From an uncultured Rivibacter sp. (GTDB lineage Bacteria > Pseudomonadota > Gammaproteobacteria > Burkholderiales > Burkholderiaceae): a DNA stretch of 40,208 nucleotides. The first letter of the stretch is position 1. Each line of letters begins with the position of its first letter. Made by a program: the position numbers and the translations under genes. Where the stretch lies: positions 1 through 40,208 of the forward strand of contig CAMLLU010000052.1 in assembly GCA_946480925.1 (NCBI GenBank), read 5' to 3'. The notes under the pieces are model-generated. The model had not been told where the DNA came from. It did not search any database and worked only from the letters and a program-made list of their open reading frames with translations. This document shows, piece after piece, positions 34,292-40,208 of this stretch.

Positions 34292-34519
34292 ATGAACAAG
34301 CTTCCACAACTTGCGGGTGTGGCGTCTGCCGTGTTGCTGTCGGCCGCGTTGGCCGGTTGCGCCAGCATGAGCGAGCGCGACAAGGCGACGGCAGCGGGCG
34401 CTGCCATTGGCGGCGTGGCCGGCTCGGTGCTGACCGATGGCAGCGTTGCCGGCACGGTGGGTGGCGCCGCGGTGGGCGGCGTGGTGGGCAACCAAGTCGG
34501 CAAGAAGAAGGAACGCTGA
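34292..34519 (+). CDS. Glycine-zipper 2TM lipoprotein
   Basis: A 75-residue envelope protein. The signal peptide ends in ALAGC (lipobox, Cys23), then a short linker leads to a Gly/Ala-rich glycine-zipper hairpin (AAAIGGVAGSVLTDGSVAGT, GGAAVGGVVG) and a basic tail. Such OsmB/SlyB-like proteins sit in the outer membrane and affect envelope stability or stress tolerance. A GGAGAG ribosome site precedes the ATG. A strong terminator follows. Confidence 0.82.
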   Translation: MNKLPQLAGVASAVLLSAALAGCASMSERDKATAAGAAIGGVAGSVLTDGSVAGTVGGAAVGGVVGNQVGKKKER

Positions 34520-34541
34520 CCCCAAACACGTTCTTCTTTGC

Positions 34542-34571
34542 GGCGGCGCAACGACTCCGTATTGCGCCGCC
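34542..34571 (+). terminator. Hairpin terminator after the glycine-zipper gene
   Basis: GGCGGCGCAA pairs perfectly with TTGCGCCGCC (10 bp, 10-base loop), 22 bases after the stop codon. There is no T-tract downstream. Confidence 0.7.
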
Positions 34572-34626
34572 CGCGCCGGCAGGCACGCGCGTAACATCGC
34601 CGGCTTCCCTTCTTGCGAGGTGAGCC

Positions 34627-35130
34627 ATGCCGAGTACCCGCGCGCTGTTCGCCACGCCCATGCTGCGCTGTATCGCCGCCGTGGCCACCACCTTGCTGCT
34701 GGCGGCCTGCAGCACGCCGGGCCCTCACACTTCTAGCACCACGCCGGTCAGCGAAGCACAGCGGCTCTTGCTCGAGCAACAGGTGGCCGACACCGAGCGT
34801 GCGTTCGCCAAGACCATGGCAGACCGCGACCACGCGGCCTTCACGAGCTTCCTGTCCGAAGAAACGGTGTTCTTCACCGGCCCCAAGCCGCTGCGCGGCA
34901 AGACCGCCGTGGCTGCGGCATGGAAGCGCTTCTACGAACCGGCACGGGCGCCATTTGCATGGGCGCCTGAACAGGTGCAGGTGCTCGACTCCGGCGCGCT
35001 GGCCATCAGCTCCGGCCCGGTGTTCGACCCGCAGGGCAAGAAGGTGGCGAGCTTCACGTCGATCTGGCGCCTCGAAGCCCCGGGGATCTGGCGCATCGTG
35101 TTCGACAAGGGCTGCAACTGCGCCGACTGA
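34627..35130 (+). CDS. DUF4440/SnoaL-like lipoprotein
   Basis: A 167-residue predicted lipoprotein: the signal peptide ends in LLLAAC (Cys28) and the mature part carries an NTF2-like (DUF4440) domain, with ERAFAKTMADRDHAAFTSFL, FTGPKPLRGKTAV and SIWRLEAPGIWRIVFDKG matching the family's helix and sheet. The C-terminus CNCAD holds a Cys pair not typical of the fold. Members bind or act on small molecules, and the function is unknown. It precedes the diguanylate cyclase gene by 65 bases. Confidence 0.82.
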   Translation: MPSTRALFATPMLRCIAAVATTLLLAACSTPGPHTSSTTPVSEAQRLLLEQQVADTERAFAKTMADRDHAAFTSFLSEETVFFTGPKPLRGKTAVAAAWKRFYEPARAPFAWAPEQVQVLDSGALAISSGPVFDPQGKKVASFTSIWRLEAPGIWRIVFDKGCNCAD

Positions 35131-35195
35131 GCATCGCGCGACATGCGAACCGGTGCAGCAGCCACGGGCAGCCACGGTAACGATGCTCTGCAACA

Positions 35196-37100
35196 ATGCG
35201 CCGCCGCTTCCGCCCCCGAGTCGACACCTTGAGCCGATCCTGCCGTCCGCTTGCCCTTGCCATGCTGCTGTGCAGCCTGGCACCGCTGCAGGCGCGAGCG
35301 ACGGCAGAGCACCCGGCCGAAGCCCTGATCAGCGAAGCCACGGTTGCCCTGCGCAGCCACCCCGACACCGGCCGCCAGCTGGCCGAAAAGGCGCTCGCCG
35401 CCCTGGCCAGGCAACCTGACGCCGACCTGGAGATCCGCACTCGCCTGCTGCTGTGCAACCACGCCTCCGAGCGCGACAAGGAACAGGCGAAGCGGCAGAT
35501 CGACGCCATCAACGAGGCACTGCCACGCGCCTCCCGCCCGGGGTTGCGCGCCGGTGCTTTGGGCTGCCAGGGCGAGATGCTCGAAAGCGCCGGAGACAAC
35601 ATCCAGGCCATGGCCTACTACGAGCAGGCCGTGAGCGTGGCCGAAGGCGCGCGCGATACCGAGATGCTGGCCAATGCACTGTTCCAGCGCGGCTATCTGC
35701 GCGGTGTGCTGGGCGACTACGCGCGGGGCCTGCCCGACCTGCAGCGTGCCCGTGCCGAATACGAAAGGCTCGGCCTCGCTCAGGAAACGCTCACCACGCT
35801 CAACGGCATTGCCATCCTCTACAACCGCCTGGGCGACTACGCCCAGGCGCGCAGCTATTACGAGCAGACGCTGAAGGCGCAGGAAGCCAACGGCGTGCTG
35901 CGCGAAGTGGCGGTCACCGTGCACAACCTGGGGCGCGCGCACGAAAAGCTGGGCGACTGGCCCGCGGCACGCCAGGCCTTTGAAAAAGCGCTCGCGGCCA
36001 GCCGCGAGATCGGCTACCCGCGCGGCCAGGCCCATGCACTGCGCGGGCTGGCGAGCGTGCGCAACGCCACGGGCGACGCCACCGGAGCCCTGGAGCTGCT
36101 GGAGCAGGCCGAGGCCCTGCTCGTGAAGGACATGCCCGAAGCGCGGCTGAAGGCGCAGATCCTGCTCGAGCGCGGCAGGGCGCTGCAGTCGCTCAAGCGC
36201 CCCACCGAAAGCATCGAGGTTCTCGAGCAGGCCCGCGAGGTGTTCGCCCGTGCCGACTCGCTGGCCGAGCTGGCGACCACGCACGACGTGCTGGCGCAGG
36301 TGCATGCCGACAACGGCGACTGGAAGACCGCCTACACGCACCAGCTCGACTTCAAGGCCAATTCCGACAAGCTGCTGCAGCAGCAGCTCGATCAGCGCTT
36401 CGCCACACTGAAGGTGGAGTTCGACACGGCCGCCAAGGAGCGGCAGAACGAAGCCCTGCTGCGCGAGAACAGGGCCAACGAGCAGGCGCTCGAACAGCAG
36501 CGCCGCGCCAACCAGTTGCAGGTGGTGGCCATTGCGCTGGGCAGCGTGCTGGCCATGCTGCTGGCCGCCTGGGCCGTGCAGCAGCGCCGCACCAGCCATC
36601 GCATGCGCGCGCTCGCGCTCACCGACGAGCTCACCGGCCTGGCCAACCGCCGCAACGTGCTGGCGCGGCTGTCGCAGCTGCTGTCGGCACCAGGGGCGAA
36701 GCCGTGCGCCATCCTCATTGCCGACATCGACCACTTCAAGCCCATCAACGACCGCTACGGCCACCCGGTGGGTGATGCGATCCTGAGGGAAGTGGCGGCC
36801 TCGCTTTCGGCTGCGGTGCGCGACCCGGTGTGCCTGGGCCGGCTGGGGGGTGAAGAGTTCCTCGTCGTGCTGCCCGACACCGGGCTGCAGGCCGCCACGC
36901 AAGTGGCCGAGCGGCTGCGCGAAGGCGTGGCCGCCATCGACACTTCACGGTGGTTCAGCGATCGTGCGCTGACGATGAGCCTGGGCGTCACCGTGTCCAC
37001 GCCGGGCGCAGACACCCTGAGCAGCATGCTCAAGCGCGCCGACGAAGGCCTCTACGAGGCCAAGCACGCGGGACGCAACCGCGTGGTGTCCCGGGCCTGA
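35196..37100 (+). CDS. TPR-sensor diguanylate cyclase (GGDEF)
   Basis: A 634-residue membrane enzyme predicted to make cyclic di-GMP. A signal or anchor (about 15-32) is followed by a long periplasmic stretch of about six tetratricopeptide repeats (residues 45-400, e.g. AMAYYEQAVSVAEGARD, NRLGDYAQARSYYEQTL), a coiled coil, one transmembrane helix (about 441-460) and a GGDEF domain with RLGGEEF at about 548-554. The inhibitory I-site, normally RxxD five residues before GGEEF, reads RDPV here, so product inhibition is probably lost. The TPRs suggest control by a protein or peptide partner in the periplasm. Confidence 0.88.
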   Translation: MRRRFRPRVDTLSRSCRPLALAMLLCSLAPLQARATAEHPAEALISEATVALRSHPDTGRQLAEKALAALARQPDADLEIRTRLLLCNHASERDKEQAKRQIDAINEALPRASRPGLRAGALGCQGEMLESAGDNIQAMAYYEQAVSVAEGARDTEMLANALFQRGYLRGVLGDYARGLPDLQRARAEYERLGLAQETLTTLNGIAILYNRLGDYAQARSYYEQTLKAQEANGVLREVAVTVHNLGRAHEKLGDWPAARQAFEKALAASREIGYPRGQAHALRGLASVRNATGDATGALELLEQAEALLVKDMPEARLKAQILLERGRALQSLKRPTESIEVLEQAREVFARADSLAELATTHDVLAQVHADNGDWKTAYTHQLDFKANSDKLLQQQLDQRFATLKVEFDTAAKERQNEALLRENRANEQALEQQRRANQLQVVAIALGSVLAMLLAAWAVQQRRTSHRMRALALTDELTGLANRRNVLARLSQLLSAPGAKPCAILIADIDHFKPINDRYGHPVGDAILREVAASLSAAVRDPVCLGRLGGEEFLVVLPDTGLQAATQVAERLREGVAAIDTSRWFSDRALTMSLGVTVSTPGADTLSSMLKRADEGLYEAKHAGRNRVVSRA

Positions 37101-37109
37101 CGATCAGGC
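37095..37109. terminator. Small palindrome holding two convergent stop codons
   Basis: GCCTGA-CGA-TCAGGC is a perfect 6-bp inverted repeat. The left TGA ends the diguanylate cyclase gene and the right TCA is the stop of the opposing gene. It is the only structure in the 3-base gap and is weak as a terminator. Confidence 0.4.
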
Positions 37110-37412
37110 GCCGGGCGGCAGGTGGCGTGGTGTTGCAGGCACTTCGCGTGCCTCGACGTCCACCACGTCGGCCTGCCGTGCAGCCGCCGCGCGCTGGGTG
37201 GCCGGGTGCTTGAACCAGTACGCACCCATGCGGGGCCCGGAGCCCATACGCCAGCGCACGGCGGCCGGCCGCTTGCCGGTGACGAGGTTGCGCAGCACGA
37301 ACACCAGTGCCACCACCACGCCGGCCACCAGCATGCTGGCGGCGAACACCAGCCCCGCCAGCACCACGACGATGCGCAGCACGAACGAAAGGACACGGAA
37401 CAGCAGGTTCAT
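37104..37412 (-). CDS. Small membrane protein, 102 aa, function unknown
   Basis: A 102-residue protein starting MNLLFRVLSFVLRIVVVLAG with two hydrophobic segments (about 4-22 and 25-44), then a basic, hydrophilic tail with VRWRMGSGPRMGAYWFKHP. I do not recognise a named domain, though similar short membrane proteins occur in related genomes. The start at 37412 begins with the helix; an upstream ATG at 37451 is possible. Its stop faces that of the diguanylate cyclase with three bases between. The MFS gene is divergent 118 bp away. Confidence 0.65.
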   Translation of the reverse strand: MNLLFRVLSFVLRIVVVLAGLVFAASMLVAGVVVALVFVLRNLVTGKRPAAVRWRMGSGPRMGAYWFKHPATQRAAAARQADVVDVEAREVPATPRHLPPGA

Positions 37413-37530
37413 GGTGGGAGAGAAGCAAAGGGAGTAGGGACGAGGCTGCATCGTAGTGGTCGTTTGTTAAGTGCCGATAAGGAGTCTGCAAAGAAGCTCG
37501 CGTAAGCTAGCGAGCCCCCGCACGCTGCCC

Positions 37531-38793
37531 ATGCCGTCCACCGCCCCGCCTCCCGCTCCTGACGACACCCCCGACGGTCTTCTCCAGCCCTCGCTGTTCA
37601 CCTTCCGCGCCTTCATTCGCTTCTGGTTCGGCCGGCTCGCGTCGACCATGGGCAACCAGATGCTGATGGTGGCCGTGGGTTGGCAGATGTACGACCTCAC
37701 CGGCAGTGCCTGGGACCTGGGGCTGGTGGGCCTGCTGCAGTTCCTGCCGGCGCTTGCCCTCACGCTGGTGGTGGGGCACGTGGCCGACCGCTACGACCGC
37801 GCGCGCGTGCTGGCGCTTTGCTACACCGCGCAAGCGGTCGTCGGCCTGGTGCTGGCCGCAGCGGCCCACGAGCACTGGGCCAGCCGCGAATTGCTGCTGG
37901 CCTTGTCGGTGGCGCTGGGCACCACCAAGGCCTTCCAGATGCCCACGCAGCAGGCGCTCGCGCCGCTGCTGGTGCCCACCGAGGTGCTGCCGCGCGCCCT
38001 CGCCTTCAGCTCGGCCGGCATGCAGGCCGCCATCATCGGCGGGCCGGCGCTCGGCGGTTTCGTCTACGTGGCGGGTGCCGACGTGGTGTATGCGCTGTGC
38101 GCGCTGCTCTTCGGTACTGCATGCGTGCTCATGCTCGGCGTGCGGCACCACCATGCCCCGCCGCCCAAGGCGCCGGTGAGCCTGGACACGCTGCTGGCCG
38201 GTGTGCGCTTCATCCGCCAGCGGCCGGTGGTGCTGGGCGCGATCTCGCTCGACCTGTTTGCCGTGCTGCTGGGCGGCGCGACGGCGCTGCTGCCGATGTT
38301 CGCGAAGGACATCCTTCACGTCGGCCCGTGGGGCCTGGGCCTGCTGCGCGGCGCGCCGGCTGCCGGTGCGTTGCTCATGTCGCTGGCGATGACGCGCTGG
38401 CCCGTGCAGCGCCGCGTCGGAAGGCTGCTGCTCACGGCAGTCTCGGTGTACGGCATCGCGACGCTGGGCTTCGCGGTTTCCACCGTGTTCTGGTGTTCTT
38501 TCGCGGCGCTGTTCGTCTCGGGTGCGGCCGACATGGTGAGCGTGGTGATCCGCCAGTCGCTGGTGCAGCTGGACACGCCCAACGAGATGCGCGGCCGCGT
38601 GAGTGCGGTCAATTCGATCTTCATCGGCGCCAGCAACCAGCTCGGCGAGTTCGAATCGGGTGCCACCGCGGCGCTGCTGGGGCCGGTGGGCTCGGTGGTG
38701 CTGGGCGGCCTGGGCACGCTGCTGGTGGCCGGTGCCTGGATGAAACTGTTCCCTGAACTGGCGCGTCGTGATCGCCTCAGTGAAGCGGGTTGA
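37531..38793 (+). CDS. MFS transporter (EntS-like exporter)
   Basis: A 420-residue major facilitator with about 12 transmembrane segments. The conserved segment FIRFWFGRLASTMGNQMLMVAV starts helix 1, VADRYDRARVLALCY matches the loop 2-3 motif A-like sequence, and QSLVQLDTPNEMRGRVSAVNSIFIGASNQ is the family mark of EntS-type exporters for siderophores and small molecules. Substrate unknown. The start at 37531 (MPSTAPPP) is chosen over the longer frame because earlier residues are not conserved. Downstream follows DUF502 after 57 bases. Confidence 0.87.
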   Translation: MPSTAPPPAPDDTPDGLLQPSLFTFRAFIRFWFGRLASTMGNQMLMVAVGWQMYDLTGSAWDLGLVGLLQFLPALALTLVVGHVADRYDRARVLALCYTAQAVVGLVLAAAAHEHWASRELLLALSVALGTTKAFQMPTQQALAPLLVPTEVLPRALAFSSAGMQAAIIGGPALGGFVYVAGADVVYALCALLFGTACVLMLGVRHHHAPPPKAPVSLDTLLAGVRFIRQRPVVLGAISLDLFAVLLGGATALLPMFAKDILHVGPWGLGLLRGAPAAGALLMSLAMTRWPVQRRVGRLLLTAVSVYGIATLGFAVSTVFWCSFAALFVSGAADMVSVVIRQSLVQLDTPNEMRGRVSAVNSIFIGASNQLGEFESGATAALLGPVGSVVLGGLGTLLVAGAWMKLFPELARRDRLSEAG

Positions 38794-38850
38794 AATTCTT
38801 GCCGCGCGCACGAAACCTGCGTGGGCGCGGCGTTTGCCGAGGAGAAGGTG

Positions 38851-39543
38851 GTGAACCGAAATCTGCGCCACGTCGCGCGCATCTTTTTGACGGGCTTGCT
38901 GGCCGCCCTGCCGTTGATGGCCACGGCCTTGATCCTGATATGGACCGGACAGTTGCTGTTCCAGTGGTTCGGCCCCGACAGCCTCATCGGCAAGGGGTTG
39001 GTGGCCATCGGCTTCGGGCTCGGCGGCTCGCAGGCGCTGGGCTACCTCATCGGCCTGGGGCTGCTGGCGGCGGCCATCTTCGGCCTGGGCATCCTGGTCG
39101 AGTCCGGCCTGGAGCGTGGCCTGGCCACCGCGGTGAACGCAGTGGTCAGCCGCATCCCGCTGGTGCGCCACGTGTACGACGTGATCGAGAAGTTCGTCGG
39201 CATGGTCTCGCAGCGCGACAAGGAGGGTCTCAAGTCGATGAGCGCGGTGTGGTGCCATTTCGGTGGACCTGGCGGCGCGGCGGTGCTGGCGCTGCTGTCG
39301 TCGCCCGAGCCGGTGCTGGTGGAAGGCAAGCCCTTCCTCGCGGTCGTGCTGCCCACTACGCCGGTGCCGGTGGGTGGTGGGCTCGTTTATGTGCCCCAAC
39401 ACTGGGTCACACCTGCAAGCCTGGGAATGGAGGCAGTCACCAGCATCTATGTGTCGATGGGGGTCACGTCGCCCCAGCATCTGCCGGTGGCGCCCAAGGG
39501 CGCCGGCGAGCTGAAGCAGGAGGCGGCAACGGCTCCCTCATGA
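38851..39543 (+). CDS. DUF502 family inner-membrane protein
   Basis: A 230-residue protein of DUF502, recognised by LRHVARIFLTGLLAALPLMATALI, by RIPLVRHVYDVIEKF and by the GGGLVYVPQHWV block. Two transmembrane helices (about 10-30 and 62-84) are followed by a soluble domain. The family is widespread in Gram-negatives and without a settled function. The start is GTG at 38851, with GAGGAG at 38839-38844 as ribosome site; the preceding in-frame GTG at 38848 is an alternative. Confidence 0.87.
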   Translation: MNRNLRHVARIFLTGLLAALPLMATALILIWTGQLLFQWFGPDSLIGKGLVAIGFGLGGSQALGYLIGLGLLAAAIFGLGILVESGLERGLATAVNAVVSRIPLVRHVYDVIEKFVGMVSQRDKEGLKSMSAVWCHFGGPGGAAVLALLSSPEPVLVEGKPFLAVVLPTTPVPVGGGLVYVPQHWVTPASLGMEAVTSIYVSMGVTSPQHLPVAPKGAGELKQEAATAPS

Positions 39544-39559
39544 GTTGAGGAGTAAAGCC

Positions 39560-39925
39560 ATGCCCGTGCCCGACAGAATCGCAGGCGGCCGCACCGTGGT
39601 GCTGCCACCCGTTGCCGGCGACGTGAACGCCGTGCGTTTCGAACCCAATTGCGATTGGCTGCGCGAAGCACCGCCTGAGCAGCAGCAGACCGCGATGTGG
39701 CGCTGGTTCGCCACCCGCTACGATGACCCGAAGTTCGCCACGCCGCATGACGACGACGGCGACTACCTCTACACCGACGGCGGGCCCTACCTCGCCGATC
39801 GCGTGCTGCACGAGCAGTTCGACGGCGTCGTGCCCGAGCCGGTCATCGACGAACTCGTGCACGACATCCAGGACGAAGTCGGCAACGAGTGGGCGTTGAA
39901 GACCGTCGACAAGTTCGGCGGCTAG
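39560..39925 (+). CDS. Uncharacterised acidic protein, 121 aa
   Basis: A 121-residue, acidic protein (MPVPDRIAGGRTVVLPPVAG, then ATPHDDDGDYLYTDGGPYLAD and ELVHDIQDEVGNEW). I do not recognise the family. It has no signal peptide or membrane helix. The run of Asp and His residues could bind a metal but this is only an impression. A strong ribosome site (GAGGAG, nine bases upstream) and proximity to DUF502 (16 bases) support translation and a shared transcript. The long palindrome at 39938 follows 12 bases after its stop. Confidence 0.75.
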   Translation: MPVPDRIAGGRTVVLPPVAGDVNAVRFEPNCDWLREAPPEQQQTAMWRWFATRYDDPKFATPHDDDGDYLYTDGGPYLADRVLHEQFDGVVPEPVIDELVHDIQDEVGNEWALKTVDKFGG

Positions 39926-39937
39926 AAGAGCAAGTCA

Positions 39938-40028
39938 TTCACCGCAGGGACGCCGAGGCCGCGGAGGATCGCGAAGAAGACCCGCGTCCCTCTGCGGGCC
40001 TCCGCGTGCTCTGCGTCTGCGCGGTGAA
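39938..40028. repeat. Long palindrome of the TTCACCGCRGAGG type, copy 2
   Basis: It starts TTCACCGCAGGGACGCCGAGG and ends with the imperfect reverse complement TCTGCGTCTGCGCGGTGAA, with about 22 of 28 arm bases pairing. It is a diverged relative of the palindrome at 7221-7306. It fills the gap between two convergent genes, 12 bases after one stop and 13 before the other, so it probably serves as a bidirectional terminator. Confidence 0.78.
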
Positions 40029-40041
40029 GGTATTCGGCCAC

Positions 40042-40208
40042 TCAGACCTCCAACCGGGCCATCGCCACGCGCAGCGACGGCTCGTTGGCGGCATCCTCTT
40101 CGACGTGAAGCGGCAGCCGCTCGCGCAGCAGGACACCTGACACGTTCTCGTCTCGCAGCAGATCGGCGGTCAGCGCTTCCAGCACGGTGCGATGGCGGGT
40201 GAGGGTCT
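40042..40208 (-). CDS. C-terminal end of a gene cut by the window edge
   Basis: The minus-strand frame is open from the window edge to a stop at 40042-40044 and ends with TLTRHRTVLEALTADLLRDE, then NVSGVLLRERLPLHVEEDAA and a tail finishing VAMARLEV. The helical HRxxLxxLxxxLLxxExxSGxxL pattern recalls the C-terminal end of FtsH-type (M41) proteases, but 55 residues without a motif are too few to be sure. It is convergent with the gene at 39560 across the palindrome. Confidence 0.5.
   Translation of the reverse strand, partial: TLTRHRTVLEALTADLLRDENVSGVLLRERLPLHVEEDAANEPSLRVAMARLEV

Noticed and set aside
34932..36902. A 656-codon minus-strand frame
   Set aside because: Opposite the TPR-GGDEF gene, with no recognisable domain.
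37507..39480. A 657-codon minus-strand frame
   Set aside because: Antisense to the MFS and DUF502 genes; composition typical of GC-rich shadow frames.

Overview
The window is very GC-rich and nearly every reading frame is open on both strands. Protein families (DUF808, DUF1415, DUF938, DUF502, DbpA, caa3 oxidase, a TrpS with a C-terminal add-on) and a short conserved Burkholderiales-type protein suggest a chromosomal segment of a betaproteobacterium, probably order Burkholderiales (Rubrivivax/Leptothrix/Comamonadaceae side). That placement is inference from family recognition; no rRNA or tRNA gene is present to anchor it. I see no phage, IS transposase, CRISPR array or plasmid gene. It reads as ordinary housekeeping and accessory chromosome with small rearrangement scars.

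Layout. 1-5.0 kb: a structured repeat, a DUF808 membrane protein, a 70-aa conserved protein, a DUF938 methyltransferase translationally coupled to a 2Fe-2S ferredoxin, a cold-shock/DUF1294 fusion, then a PLP ammonia-lyase and a DUF1415 protein on the other strand. 5.0-10.1 kb: LysE exporter with a MocR-type regulator, a long palindrome, a small monooxygenase, and two tail-to-tail acyltransferase-like membrane proteins. 10.2-14.6 kb: an iron-type locus with a Fur-box-like site, a TonB-dependent receptor, a DUF4198 protein, a truncated AraC remnant and a beta-propeller phytase lacking its secretion signal, closed by a second structured repeat. 14.6-19.1 kb: an unknown protein, an ABC exporter, a LysR remnant and trpS. 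19.0-25.8 kb: a respiratory block with a caa3-type oxidase operon (lipoprotein cytochrome c, CoxB-cytochrome c fusion, subunit I+III fusion, small membrane protein) divergent from a dihaem cytochrome and a PQQ-type sugar dehydrogenase. 25.8-30.2 kb: DbpA, S4 protein, Tim44-like protein, small proteins, cupin, phosphatase. 30.2-40.2 kb: third structured repeat, intradiol dioxygenase, methyltransferase, RluA-type synthase, flavin reductase, SDR, three lipoprotein or envelope genes, a TPR-GGDEF cyclase, MFS exporter, DUF502 protein, an unknown protein, a second long palindrome and the end of a further gene.

The most unusual signal is a family of three 160-190 bp intergenic elements (1-161, 14408-14584, 30173-30363). 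They share a conserved core and the same folded architecture, but their long terminal arms and central hairpins have different sequences in each copy while remaining self-complementary. All three abut or overlap a stop codon. A second family of roughly 90-bp palindromes (7221-7306, 39938-40028) also lies in 3' gaps. Other points of note are the respiratory block as a possible PQQ dehydrogenase to cytochrome c to oxidase chain, the deletion scar that fused an AraC remnant to a signal-less phytase, and a small cox-operon gene that reads into the 3' end of trpS.
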